From positions 1 through 64,000 of the forward strand of contig JAHRVQ010000033.1 in NCBI GenBank assembly GCA_019090615.1: a stretch of 64,000 bases of DNA, in the 5' to 3' direction. This DNA is from Pseudomonadales bacterium (lineage in GTDB: Bacteria; Pseudomonadota; Gammaproteobacteria; Pseudomonadales; Azotimanducaceae). Shown here in pieces: positions 1-8,903 of the stretch. Below the pieces are notes generated by a model. That model had not been told where the DNA came from and did not search any database. It worked only from the letters and a program-made list of their open reading frames with translations. Numbering within the stretch: the stretch's first letter is position 1; every line of letters starts with the position of its first letter. The position numbers and the translations under genes were made by a program.

Positions 1-121
1 TATTACCCAATTGTAAAAACTGGGCAGAAAAGTCGTAATTATCCCATGGCCCAGGCTGCGCGCCCCGCCAAAGACCACGTAGCCTGCATTTAGAAAAAAT
101 TGACGAGCGTTACGGAATCTC
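1..121 (+). repeat. R1 dispersed repeat, right-hand part
   Basis: This stretch closely matches 18450-18572: ATATTACCCAATTGTAAAA, then a GC-rich stretch containing CCCAGGCTGCGCGCCCCGCC, then TTGACGAGCGTTACGGAATC. The window edge cuts its left side. Related ends occur near 3171, 32480 and 34012. No coding potential is seen. It is interpreted as the right part of a non-coding mobile repeat. Confidence 0.7.
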
Positions 122-570
122 TACCTTTTGAGGGCGAGTTTTAGGGGCGATTCTGTGGCTGATACTGCGGTATTTTCTCTTAGTGTGGCGTTTGAAGTTT
201 CTTCTTTTGAACTATTGGTCTGAAATACTGTGGTATCTTCGGTATAGAAAAAAAGCCTTCTCAGCGATCAACCAAACAGTCTGTAAGACAGCATACCAGT
301 AGCTTGGCAGTGACTGACTATTTGAAGGATCACCACACCAAGGGGAGTAAATTTAACTGGTCATATTATGTACATCAAATTGTCGATGCGGTTTACTGTT
401 TTTTGGATTGCAAAAGCTGAACCATGGTAACTTGTTGTTTAAACGAATTAAAAAGACTATGGAACATAATTTGCTTGTAGTTAAACCTTCCAACGAGGTG
501 GAGGATAATTTAACTTCATTGCAACTTTTATAACTATTAACTACTCAATTAACTGAAAGGATACACAGCA
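122..570. other. Intergenic region upstream of PEP-CTERM gene
   Basis: No convincing gene is seen in about 450 bp. Bases 297-345 (GGCAGTGACTGAC... AAGGATCACCACACCAAGG) resemble the end of repeat R4 found at 26720-26760. The last 30 bp are AT-rich leader sequence with AAAGGA about 11 bp before the ATG at 571. Confidence 0.5.
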
Positions 571-1251
571 ATGTTCAAACCGATTTTGCTCCGATTGATT
601 ACCACATTGGCAACGGCTCTAATTTACACATCAGCTCATGCAACAATTGTCTCCACCAATCACGCTGACTTTGGTATAGATTCTATTACTTACGACAGCG
701 ATCAGGGACTAGGATTCTTAGATCTAACATTCACCAAAGCTAGGGCATTCATCGATGTTGCAAACGAACTAGGCACGGGAGGTGACTTCGAAGGATTCCG
801 CTATGCAACTGAAGTGGAAGTTATTTCTCTAATTAATAACTACGGCTTTAATCCCGCGGCAGTAGCGGGTGCTAAAAGGATTGGTAACACCGGTGTTGAT
901 CAATTATCTGGCCTGGTATCCTTGCTTGGTACTACAGACTCACTTGACAATCTATATCTAGGCTCTAGCGGCATGACAAGCAATTCCCGTACAGCATTCG
1001 GAGTAACCGGCCCGAGTACAGTGAGAATTTTTGACATACTTGCCGGCCAAACTCATATTGGTGGCGATGAAAGCGATATAGTCCTTTCAAACCAGGCGTT
1101 TAGTTTTACGGAAGCTGGCAATTCCAGCTACGGCTCTTATTTGGTTACATCTAATGTATCAGTACCAGAACCGTCAACAATAGTATTACTGGGGCTCGGG
1201 TTAGCTGGGCTTGGATATAGTCGGAAAAGGAAATTAAACACGACCACTTAG
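571..1251 (+). CDS. PEP-CTERM sorting domain protein
   Basis: This 226-residue exported protein has an N-terminal signal peptide (roughly residues 1-24, ending SAHA) and a C-terminal PEP-CTERM signal. The signal is VPEPST, a hydrophobic stretch LVLLGLGLAGLGY-like, then a basic tail SRKRK. Such proteins are exported by Sec, cleaved by an exosortase and displayed on or released from the surface, often with exopolysaccharide. The middle (residues about 25-195) is Gly/Ser/Thr-rich and matches no enzyme I recognise. The start is supported by AAAGGA upstream. A hairpin with a T-rich tail follows. Three more PEP-CTERM genes lie in the window (22613, 27163, 34779). The exosortase itself is not here. 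Confidence 0.88.
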   Translation: MFKPILLRLITTLATALIYTSAHATIVSTNHADFGIDSITYDSDQGLGFLDLTFTKARAFIDVANELGTGGDFEGFRYATEVEVISLINNYGFNPAAVAGAKRIGNTGVDQLSGLVSLLGTTDSLDNLYLGSSGMTSNSRTAFGVTGPSTVRIFDILAGQTHIGGDESDIVLSNQAFSFTEAGNSSYGSYLVTSNVSVPEPSTIVLLGLGLAGLGYSRKRKLNTTT

Positions 1252-1278
1252 CTTCACGCATAAATAAGGGATCACCTG

Positions 1279-1306
1279 TCACCGCTATATGGCGGCTCCT
1301 TTTTCT
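1279..1306 (+). terminator. Probable terminator after PEP-CTERM gene
   Basis: ACCGCTATATGGCGGCTCC forms a short CCGC/GCGG hairpin followed by a T-run (CCTTTTTC). It lies about 30 bp past the stop codon of the PEP-CTERM gene. Confidence 0.5.
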
Positions 1307-1397
1307 CCCAAATAAAGGCGACCACCGAAATTTCCAACGATCACCCCCCTTCGTTTACAAATTTAAATTCACACCTGCCCTCTCCTACCTGTAGTGC

Positions 1398-1451
1398 GAC
1401 CTTAGTCACCCGTTGTCCTTGACCAAAAAAGGGTCGATGGTGTGCCCCATG
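1398..1451. repeat. R6 repeat, copy next to IS1380 left end
   Basis: TTAGTCACCCGTTGTCCTTG and the following 30 bases recur at 24296-24346 with a few differences. The match ends where the IS1380-like element begins, so this is the flank and not part of the element. Confidence 0.55.
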
Positions 1452-3148
1452 ATCCTAAATAAATCAGTTGCAAGTCATCCTGCCAACCGGTTTTAGCATC
1501 AATTCTTCTCAAAAATGTCTCCGTTAGTTATTTATTAGGAGTACTTTCGGCGGTCCGGGGCCGCCTTTGGGGATAATTCTTTCGACAACCTTCGGGTCCA
1601 GTATTCCACCGAACTCAACTGCGGTGCAATTTGTTTTAGCGCATTAAAAAATTCACCCATTTGTTGGAACCCAGCTTGTACCTGGGCCTGGCGGCCATGC
1701 TGGCTGGTAATGGTCATGGTCTTTTGTTTGCCTGTGGTAGTGAGACGGCCAACACTCGTTAACATCAGCGGCCTTGACGTGATCGCTTCCTGGTGCCCTT
1801 TGGCATCAGGATTGGCCATTCGGGAAAACAGGCTCCACCAGTTGTAGACCAAGGCGATGATTCTTGACATCAAACGACTCGATTTCAGGTCGCGGGTGGT
1901 GTAGCCGCCCCAGCCCCACTGGTTCTTGATCTCATCAAAAACATTTTCGCAGTCAGCCCGATCACGATAGTGTTGGAATACTGTCACCAGATCGTCATCT
2001 AAAGACGTGACCAGCACCGAATAAGCGTAGAGTTTCATGTTCTCTGGCTCATTAATAAAACCAAAACTCTGCTGGCCATCTACCTGAGTTTCTAGCAATA
2101 AGGCAGCGTCTTTTTCTACCCGGTGTCGAACAATGACAACACGTCGGGTGTGCTTCCAGCCATGGAGTTTCAATTGATCCTCTTTGGCTTCCCAGCCTGG
2201 CTTCACCGGTTGCCATTGACCTAACGCATGATGCTTAATAATAAGCTTTTGAACGTTCTTTGACTTCCTTAGCTTAAATAAATACTGCATGTTTATTTCT
2301 TCTAAAGCGGTCATTATCGGTCCTGAACCCCAGTCACAATCACCCCGAACAAATGCCGGCCAACAAGATATTGGCAATTGATCTAACAAGCCAATCAGAC
2401 CGGGCGCTGAACAGGATGAATTACCTTGTTTTCCTGGTTGTACTTCAACATCCAACACCAACCTTAAGTTAGCCATCATATAGGTATGTAAGGTATGCGA
2501 TGGTCGGCCCGGTTTATGCGGGTTGTAGCCGACCTCTGCACCTTCCTGATGACCATAAATGGGTTTGATCGTCACATCACTATCCAATATCCATGGCGCA
2601 GTCAGCAGCGGCTGATAGCTTTTCCTTAAATGATCCTGTAGCCATTCTATACCCTCTTGCTCTGGGATCTTTTTTAGCGCCCGACGGGCTGAATCATCAC
2701 TGACTACTTTGCTCATGCCGAGTAATTTGGAATTGACGCTGTCACTAAGCAATGCCGTCATATGGGGACACGTTATAAGAGAAATGACGGTGGCCAGATA
2801 AGATAGAAAGAAATAGCGAGCCGAGCACATTGACTACTTTCGGTGCATTTGGGCTTTGGTAAACTAGCGGACAATCTTCTACCCATGGCTCAAATCGGCA
2901 GCCCAATTTCAGAAACTGGATGAAAAATGGCAGCTGTCCGAGCGGCGTTACCGCTGCATCTGGATCCCATTCAATAAAAAGCTTGCCGTCATAAGTATCG
3001 ACTTCGAGCGGGGTAGAAATGAGCGTTTTCGCAGTAGTTTTTGACTCACCCTCTGGGGGAGTGGCTGGCGGCTTGATAACCATAGATAAACCCTACAAAT
3101 ATCGAAGATTCAGCTTATCATAAGTGCGGCAACTGATTTTTATAGGAT
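1452..3148 (-). mobile_element. IS1380-family insertion sequence, nearly complete
   Basis: The ends are ATCCTAAATAAATCAGTTGC at 1452-1471 and its near-perfect reverse complement at 3129-3148 (18 of 20 bases agree). These bracket a single transposase gene on the minus strand. The 1.7-kb length fits the IS1380 family. No clear target duplication was found beside the ends. The transposase is frameshifted, so the element is probably immobile unless helped in trans. Confidence 0.75.
1535..3083 (-). pseudogene. IS1380-family transposase, frameshifted
   Basis: This is a DDE transposase of the IS1380 family in two frames. The N-terminal part (3083 down to about 2776) ends NVLGSLFLSILSGHR and the remainder resumes at HMTALLSDSVNSKLLGMSK. 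Family landmarks that can be read are SKVVSDDSARRAL, the segment around GHQEGAEVGYNPHKPGRPSH, DVEVQPGKQ, and RGDCDWG. The break lies near 2763-2775 and amounts to one extra base modulo 3. Aligning GHR-HFS-HMTALL to the usual GHRRYAHMTAL suggests a 13-bp insertion rather than a single-base slip. Apart from this break the gene is full length. A small relic of the same family lies at 31986-32090. Confidence 0.85.
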
Positions 3149-3295
3149 AACCCGTTGCCAGGGAAAAATCGAAGCGTCGTACGGAATCTCTGCATAGCTT
3201 CAGCTAGATTTTCATAGAAGATATAATTCACTTCTCACGGCAGATCTGGTCACTATAGTACATCCGCAATTTGGTATGTCTTGCACGATTCTGCA

Positions 3296-4860
3296 ATGCA
3301 AGAAAATCACACACCACTAAGCTCACTATCAAAATCTCCCGGTGGTTTTGCTTACCAACGACACAAACCCGAAGAAACTGATTTATACAAAATCATTGAA
3401 CAAAACCTTCCTATATTCCAGCCCTATCTTTCCAATGCTGACATTTTACTACCTGCTTTCGTCCACAATGAATTTCGCAGCTACCTTCGATGCGGATTGT
3501 TAGAACATGGTTTTCTTCGTGTGAAATGCAACGGTTGCAGATTTGAACATTTGGTGGCGTTCTCCTGCAAACTCAGGGGTTTTTGTCGGGGGCGCCTAGC
3601 CCATCCTGCGGTGCCCGTCGTATGGTTGAAACATCAGCACATTTGATTGATCACGTGATACCTGCGGTACCAGTAAGACAATGGGTTCTCAGTTTTCCCT
3701 GGTCACTACGATTGCTTTTTGCTCGTCAACCCAACACGCTTAGCCAATGCCTCGCCGTCATCATCCGTGCAATAGAAACAGACCTCATTCTTCGTGCTGG
3801 ACGAACGCGAGCATGTGGTGCCCAAACCGGAGTTGTAACACTTGTACAGCGCTTCGGATCTGCTCTAAACCTCAATATTCACCTGCATATGATCGCGCTT
3901 GATGGGGTCTACACCATTGGCAAATCAGGCAAAGTCAAATTTCATCGCGTAAAAGCACCAAATCAAACGGAGCTGCGAACTTTACTCAATCGAGTGATCC
4001 AACGTGTAGTTCGTAAACTTGAAAAAGAAGGCTTGCTCATTCCCGATCCAGAGCAACCATGGCTCGATCTTAATTTCCATGAACCAATGGATACCGTTAG
4101 CGCCGCATCCACCGAAGCGTCGGACCGACGATATCGTATCGCCATAGGACCTCATTCTGGTAGCCGCACACTCACATTGCACGATCCAATGTTTATCAGA
4201 ACAGGCAAACCTGCCAAAGCACTTACCGCAGACCGGGATGGCTTTTCGCTCAATGCCGCCGTGTCATCTCAGCCCTATCAGCGGGATCGATTGGAACGAT
4301 TATGACTAGGCGTCCCCGCAGCTATGTCACCAGACCTGCCATTTGTCTGGACCGACTCGCAGTCAGAGAAGATGGCAAGCTCCAATATGAGCTGAAAAAT
4401 CCGTTTAGTGATGGAACTACGCATATTCTGTTTTCACCCCTGGATTTTCTAAGCAAACTTGCAGCTCAGGTACCCAGACCCCGACATAATCTTGTGCGAT
4501 ATCACGGTGTATTCGCTCGGGACTGCCATCAGTACAATGCAAAGATTAGGAAACTCATTGTGCCAAAGAATAGCAAGACACCCGTGAAGAAAGTTAAGGG
4601 CAAAGGGGATGACAAAAAACATGATGAAACTGGCGAGGACGAACTTGTCGCCCCACTCACTTGGGCTCAACGACTCAAACGTGTGTTTAATATGATGGGA
4701 CCGCCTTCGGATTACCGTATGCCCAGTGTGCAGCGGTACCTTGCGTATCATTGCCGAAATCACTGACCCATATGTCATTCAGCAAATCCTGTATCACATG
4801 AGGGGACCACCTAGGGCACAAGCACCATCATCTGAATCTGCTACAGCCCGTCAATCCTGA
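3296..4860 (+). pseudogene. IS91-family transposase broken by short insertions
   Basis: This is a Y2-type rolling-circle transposase spread over four frame segments. The zinc-binding N-terminus (HLVAFSCKLRGFC) breaks at 3587. The catalytic core runs from PSCGARRMVE through QRFGSALNLNIHLHMIALDG to DRLERL and breaks at 4305. The next part runs YVTRPAICLDRLA to LKRVFNM and breaks near 4695. The C-terminal part (TVCPVCSGTLRIIAEITDPY) ends at 4860. Removing 14, 14 and 13 bases at these points restores FCPSCGARR, RLC-YV and FNM-ITVCPVC, as in normal family members. The first two inserts are near-identical in opposite orientation. A start at ATG 3296 is chosen. A short relic of a related transposase is at 28213-28262. 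Confidence 0.88.
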
Positions 4861-5070
4861 GTCATCTTTTGATTAACGGGTAAAAGTTCACCCTGCCCTG
4901 TCAACTTCTCCCAAACGACTAATAGATGAGAACGTGGAATAAAGCCCACGGACCTGTTCGGAGTCAAGAGTCAATTGCCATGAGACGAGGTGATGAGTTA
5001 ATGGCGAGAACAAGGCACTGTTCCGAAATTCTGCCACTCTTGCGGGTATATGTATGCCTGAAGTAGATGT
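4861..5070. other. Region between IS91 relic and HAD gene
   Basis: No gene is seen. It may hold the origin end of the IS91-like element, but I could not identify a certain oriIS hairpin. Confidence 0.3.
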
Positions 5071-5688
5071 TTACTCTATATTGATACCGTGTTTTTTCAG
5101 AAATCCAAACATCTCCGAAACGCCGTGCTTCAAATCAAAAACCTCTGCTTGCATACCTGATTCGCGGGCACTGAGGACATTGTCCTGCCTATCGTCAAAG
5201 AACAAGATTTGATTTGCGGGTATTTGCAAAGATTCACTTATACGCTGGAAAAACGTCAGATCTGGCTTCGCGACGCCCAATTCACAGGAAATAAACAAGG
5301 CATCAAACTTATCCTGATAAGCCAACTCATGTTTCATATAATCTGCGCGAAACGCTTGTTGGTTCGTGGCGAGGCCAACGACTATGCCGTTTTTCCTGAG
5401 TTGACTAATCAACGATAACATTTCCTGGCTGCATTCGATGTGGGTCCACACTTTTAGTATTTCATCCAGGCTGAAAGCTTTATCCCAACGCCGCAATAGA
5501 TCTGTGATTGTCGCCAGAAAATCGCCATCGCCAGTAAGACAGGGTTTTTCGGCCGCAAACGCTTCATCCATAAACGCCTCAGCCTTGGCTCTATTTGCCA
5601 GCAGGGTTTCAACCCGTGACATCCAGTCTTTGGGCATCTGCTGGATCACACCATCAGCATCAAACAAAACTGCCTTAATTTTCGACAT
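5071..5688 (-). CDS. HAD-superfamily hydrolase
   Basis: This 205-residue protein is of the haloacid dehalogenase superfamily, subfamily I type with a helical cap. Motif I is VLFDADGVIQ at the N-terminus (nucleophile Asp at about residue 9). Motif II is in VGLATNQ (about residue 107). The K of GVAKPDLTFF (about residue 139) is motif III, and FFDDRQDNVLSA (about 158-169) is motif IV. All catalytic positions are present, so it is probably an active phosphatase on a small metabolite. The substrate cannot be told from sequence. The gene stands alone between an IS relic and an amidase remnant. Confidence 0.85.
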   Translation of the reverse strand: MSKIKAVLFDADGVIQQMPKDWMSRVETLLANRAKAEAFMDEAFAAEKPCLTGDGDFLATITDLLRRWDKAFSLDEILKVWTHIECSQEMLSLISQLRKNGIVVGLATNQQAFRADYMKHELAYQDKFDALFISCELGVAKPDLTFFQRISESLQIPANQILFFDDRQDNVLSARESGMQAEVFDLKHGVSEMFGFLKKHGINIE

Positions 5689-5819
5689 AAGTGAATGAGT
5701 TCCTACCAGACATTACTTGGGTATTGAGTAAAATTCTACAAGAAAGCGAACTTTGCCATCCGCTTTCACACTATGCAACATCGTTGGCTGCCTAAAAGCT
5801 ACCACCCTGACTTTCTGAT

Positions 5820-6002
5820 GTGAAAAAACCTGATCAAGATACTTTGGCAGTCTGGGAAAAATGCGGTTTAAAATACTTATCTACACCTGTTGGTGTCATG
5901 CTGACAGCCGCTTACGGCAAAGAAGAACTGTTGCTCAGCGTAGCCGCAGAGCTTGAGCGCGCGCTCCCATGGACGGAACATAAGCCACCTTTGTGGGCTT
6001 GA
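5820..6002 (+). pseudogene. Amidase C-terminal remnant
   Basis: A 60-codon open frame reads STPVGVMLTAAYGKEELLLS followed by VAAELERALPW. This matches the end of amidase-signature enzymes, where GLPVGVQL, YGREDLLL, LAAQLE and PW occur in this order. The catalytic Ser-Ser-Lys core lies about 300 residues upstream in the family and is absent here. The frame opens with GTG but no ribosome site is evident. It is most likely a leftover of a deleted amidase gene. Confidence 0.5.
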
Positions 6003-6172
6003 AGGCCCTAAAAGGTCATTGACCACTACGACCACTGCGTACTTCGAAATCATATAGGACGCCTTCACCACATACGAAAAATGAGGGACACCGATGTTTT
6101 AATGACTTAACTCAATACACACTGATTCGACATGTAAATGTAACTTGGCAGTACCTGTGGAAGGAAAGGAAA

Positions 6173-6203
6173 TTGACAATACATATGTAGTGCCTTACAC
6201 TAC
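6173..6203 (+). promoter_or_regulatory. higBA-1 promoter with overlapping palindrome
   Basis: TTGACA (6173-6178), 17 bp, TACACT (6196-6201), then 6 bp to the ATG at 6208. A perfect inverted repeat, GTAGTG-CCTTA-CACTAC (6187-6203), covers the -10 box and is a likely HigA operator. Transcription would start at or within about two bases of the ATG, so the toxin message is predicted to be leaderless. Confidence 0.65.
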
Positions 6204-6207
6204 ATTT

Positions 6208-6489
6208 ATGATTAGAACGTTTGCAGATAAACGAACTGAACAAATTTTTGACGGCATAGTGGTAAAACGATTTGATAACTCCTTGCAAAAGAAAGCACTG
6301 CGTCGTTTGCGTTACATTGATGCTGCCGAAAAAATTGATGATTTGAGAATCCCTCCATCCAACAAACTCGAGAAGAAAGGAGGTGACTTGAGGGCATTCT
6401 ACGCAATATGGGTAGATACGCAGTGGCGAATTATTTTCCGATGGAAGAATGGTAATGCAGACGATGTGCAACTTGTAGATTATCATTAA
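6208..6489 (+). CDS. higB: HigB-family toxin (RelE/ParE fold), locus 1
   Basis: This 93-residue protein of the plasmid-maintenance 'killer' type (HigB/YoeB-like RelE fold) would be a ribosome-dependent mRNA endonuclease. Landmarks are MIRTFADKRTEQIFDG at the N-terminus, LRRLRYIDAA, DLRIPPSNKLEKKGGD, QWRIIFRWKNG and the C-terminal VQLVDYH typical of the family. The ATG at 6208 is chosen over an upstream in-frame ATG (6145) because a strong promoter lies directly before it. The antitoxin gene follows after 14 bp, the usual toxin-first higBA order. Regulation is probably by HigA binding the palindrome over the -10 box. Confidence 0.88.
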   Translation: MIRTFADKRTEQIFDGIVVKRFDNSLQKKALRRLRYIDAAEKIDDLRIPPSNKLEKKGGDLRAFYAIWVDTQWRIIFRWKNGNADDVQLVDYH

Positions 6490-6503
6490 TAGGAATCATA
6501 ACG

Positions 6504-6812
6504 ATGACTGACAAATATATAGAGTTAGAGCATCCAGGTGTACTTTTAGAAGAAGATTTTCTGGATGATCTAGGCATCAAGCCTGGCACCTTGGCGAGCG
6601 CCATTGGCGTGGATCGTACCGCCATCAAGAACATCATAGATGGTAAACGTGCTATTACTGCAGACATGTCATTGCGACTTGGTCTGTTTTTCAACATGAG
6701 TGCAGGCTTTTGGTTCAACCTGCAAAAAAACTACGAGCTACGAATTGCCCAACGTGAAAACTTGGCAAAATTTGAAAAAATTGTTCGACCCTTTAAAGCT
6801 GCCGGCGCGTAA
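6504..6812 (+). CDS. higA: HigA-family antitoxin, locus 1
   Basis: This 102-residue antitoxin has a single XRE-type helix-turn-helix: LASAIGVDRTAIKNIIDGKR followed by AITADMSLRLGLFF. The family signature of HigA is present (HPGVLLEEDFL at the N-terminus, RLGLFFNMSAGFWFNLQKNYE toward the end). It neutralises the HigB encoded 14 bp upstream and represses the shared promoter. The sequence is full length. Just after the stop codon lies an R1 repeat copy (6836). Confidence 0.9.
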   Translation: MTDKYIELEHPGVLLEEDFLDDLGIKPGTLASAIGVDRTAIKNIIDGKRAITADMSLRLGLFFNMSAGFWFNLQKNYELRIAQRENLAKFEKIVRPFKAAGA

Positions 6813-6835
6813 CAACATAGCGAAAAGAAACGAAT

Positions 6836-6944
6836 GGGTGTATATCTCGACAATTCCACTACTAACCATTTACACGATCGGTGTTAACGAGCATTATTTG
6901 TGGCTGATAACGATATAACACGGTAGGCCAATCAGTCTGAAAAT
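6836..6944 (+). repeat. R1 dispersed repeat, left-hand part
   Basis: It starts GGGTGTATATCTCGACAA and ends GGTAGGCCAATCAGTCTGAA. Both ends match the copy at 9251-9360. Its right boundary falls inside the integrase-type transposase relic, replacing that gene's natural 3' end. Confidence 0.65.
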
Positions 6945-7751
6945 GATCGAGTTTCCTTTGTAAATCCAGCTTATTGAAAAAGCTATGCTGGTCCAGGCAC
7001 TCTCTCCTGATCGCGCCAATAACCCGCTCAATAAACGGGTGTGAAGTCGGGATGCCAGGAACGGATTTTAGTTCGCCTATTTCAAGAATACGCAGGTTCG
7101 CCTGCCAACGATGAAAGAGAAACAGCGGATCATTATCGGAACTCAGATATTTTGGCACCGAGCTACTGCCCGCTATCTGGTTAAACATTCGACAATAAAC
7201 AATGCCATCACAATCACCAGCATGGACGGCGAAACCAATGATCCTTCTTGTAAACTGGTCAATGACAACCATCACCCAGTGAGATTTCAACAGGGCGGAT
7301 TCACACCGAAACAGGTCTACTGACCATAGGCTGTCTTTGATGTGACCGATAGATGTTAACCATGATGGACCATCTCCAGGCGGGAGGTTGTGTTTGTTTT
7401 TTCGCAATATCCTACCAACGGCGAAGCGACTGATAGTAATCCCGAAAGCTTCGACTAGTGTTCGCTGTATTTTCGTTTCACCAGCGCTTTATGGAAAGCG
7501 AGAACGGTTGCGGGTTTAAGAATGACGGCAACCTTCTGGAGGCGATGTTCACCGATTAACATTGCCAACAAGCCAAACAAAAATCGATCACCAATCGCAA
7601 GTGATGGTGCCCTCTTCCTACGACGACTCATAACGATGAGTTGTTGTTTCATTGCAATTGTTTCAGCCATCACCACCTTCACTCCACCTGGCTTCAGAAG
7701 TTTGATTAGCGTAACGAAGCAGTGGGCTAGCAGTTCGATGATTTCAAGCAT
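6862..7751 (-). pseudogene. Integrase-core (rve) transposase, deleted and truncated
   Basis: This is a relic of a DDE integrase-type transposase. The N-terminal part (7751 to about 7455) reads KVAVILKPATVLAFHKALVK. After a deletion of roughly 40 codons with frame change, the core continues FGITISRFAVGRILRKNK, DGPSWLTSIGHIKDSLWSVD, HWVMVVIDQFTRRIIGFAVH, YLSSDNDPLF and HPFIERVIGAIRREC, covering the D, D and E residues of the catalytic triad. At the 3' end LDHFQ runs directly into R1 repeat sequence (from about 6944), so the last residues are not native. The element ends were not recognised. Confidence 0.8.
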
Positions 7752-7853
7752 TCCCTGTATTTTATCATGCTCGATACAAGGCAGCTAAACCGTTGTTCCT
7801 ATTTGAAATAGAACAATTCGCACAGGAGACGCAAAACAACGTACAGAACACAA

Positions 7854-7888
7854 TTGACAAAAACAACTAAACCTCCCATAGTGGGAGG
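7854..7888 (+). promoter_or_regulatory. higBA-2 promoter with overlapping palindrome
   Basis: TTGACA (7854-7859), 17 bp, CATAGT (7877-7882), then 6 bp to ATG 7889. A perfect inverted repeat, CCTCCC-ATAGT-GGGAGG (7872-7888), has the same 6-5-6 geometry and position as the palindrome at higBA-1 although the sequence differs. Confidence 0.6.
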
Positions 7889-8182
7889 ATGCGAGTGATA
7901 GCTATGAGGACACTTAAGTCTTACTGGGATGAGCATCCTGAGACCCGAGAACATATTGAGTCATGGTACACAATTACAAAAGCGGCAAGCTGGAAAAACC
8001 CAAACGACATTAAAGCCCAATTTAGAAATGCGAGTATTCTTAAAAACGGCAGAGTGGTTTTTAACATTAAGGGAAATGAGCATCGCCTCATAGTGAAGAT
8101 TCACTATAACACGGGGATTGTTTTCATTAGATTTATTGGCACCCACAAAGCGTACAACCAAATTAATGCAGAGCAGGTGTAA
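7889..8182 (+). CDS. higB: HigB-type toxin (HigB_toxin family), locus 2
   Basis: This 97-residue (or 92 from ATG 7904) toxin is of the other HigB group, related to E. coli HigB (YgjN), an mRNA interferase. Landmarks are LKSYWDEHPETREHIESWY, NDIKAQFRNASIL, VFNIKGNEHRLIVKIHYN and the ending FIRFIGTHKAYNQI. The first ATG (7889) is 6 bp past the -10 box, as in the neighbouring locus. The second (7904) would leave a 15-nt leader. The stop codon overlaps the antitoxin start (TAATGG, 8180-8185), indicating translational coupling. Confidence 0.88.
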   Translation: MRVIAMRTLKSYWDEHPETREHIESWYTITKAASWKNPNDIKAQFRNASILKNGRVVFNIKGNEHRLIVKIHYNTGIVFIRFIGTHKAYNQINAEQV

Positions 8183-8544
8183 TGGACATTCAACCAATTC
8201 ATACTGAGAAAGATTACGAATTTGCATTAGCTAAAATCGAACAACTAATGGATATCGACACGACGGATGCAATAGATGAACTGGACATCTTGGCCACCCT
8301 GGTCGAAGTCTATGAGGCTAAGCATTTCGCCATACCAGCTGCTCACCCCTTGGCGGCAATTCGGTTTGTAATGGAACAAAATGGTCTTATCGCGAAAGAT
8401 CTTACGCAATTCATCGGATCATCAGGCCGAGTATCGGAGGTTTTATCTGGTCAAAGACCACTATCTATAAGCATGATCAGGAACCTCAATAAGGGACTAA
8501 AAATTCCTGCTGATATACTTATAAAGGAATACAAAGTTGCTTAG
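8182..8544 (+). CDS. higA: HigA-type antitoxin, locus 2
   Basis: This 120-residue antitoxin is of the HigA/YgjM group. It has an N-terminal region rich in acidic residues (DIDTTDAIDELDILATLVE), which contacts the toxin, and a C-terminal XRE helix-turn-helix (LIAKDLTQFIGSSGRVSEVL then SGQRPLSISMIRNL). It overlaps the toxin stop codon. The locus converges with higBA-3, whose antitoxin gene ends only 40 bp away. Confidence 0.88.
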   Translation: MDIQPIHTEKDYEFALAKIEQLMDIDTTDAIDELDILATLVEVYEAKHFAIPAAHPLAAIRFVMEQNGLIAKDLTQFIGSSGRVSEVLSGQRPLSISMIRNLNKGLKIPADILIKEYKVA

Positions 8545-8584
8545 CGACTAACAACGTACCAATGTCGCAACCCAAACTTATTTG

Positions 8585-8893
8585 CTAAGCCGCCCTCGGG
8601 TCAACTTCTTTTTCTATAGCCCTTCCTTTCTCGATAGCAACCAGACGTAAATCATAATTGGTCTGAAGATTCATCCACGACTGTGCGTCTCCACCGAAAT
8701 ACCTGGCGAGACGCATGGCAGTATCTGCCGTTATCGAACGTCGTTCTTTTACAATTTCATGTAGTCGTGTAGATGGAACATGCAAATTGCGTGCTAACGC
8801 ATTCACACTCATATCTAAAGGCAGAAGGAATTCTTCTCGAAGAATTTCGCCAGGGTGTATAGGCCTCATCTTGTTCTTGATATCAGTCTTCAT
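8585..8893 (-). CDS. higA: HigA-family antitoxin, locus 3
   Basis: This 102-residue antitoxin reads MRPIHPGEILREEFLLPLDM at the start, with helix-turn-helix VNALARNLHVPSTRLHEIVK and ERRSITADTAMRLARYFG. It is a typical HigA. The ATG at 8893 lies 10 bp after the toxin stop and is preceded by AGGAGA. Upstream in-frame codons overlap the toxin gene and are not used. It converges with higBA-2. Confidence 0.88.
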   Translation of the reverse strand: MKTDIKNKMRPIHPGEILREEFLLPLDMSVNALARNLHVPSTRLHEIVKERRSITADTAMRLARYFGGDAQSWMNLQTNYDLRLVAIEKGRAIEKEVDPRAA

Positions 8894-8903
8894 AAAGAAT
8901 CTC

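Noticed and set aside
1535-3083. Programmed frameshift in the IS1380 transposase
   Set aside because: The family is normally single-frame, no slippery run with a following structure is evident, and a 13-bp excess explains the break better.
4800-4816. A further 14-bp insert (GGGGACCACCTAGG) in the IS91 gene
   Set aside because: It resembles the inserts but reads in frame as a natural GPPRAQAP-type C-terminus, so nothing shows it to be inserted.
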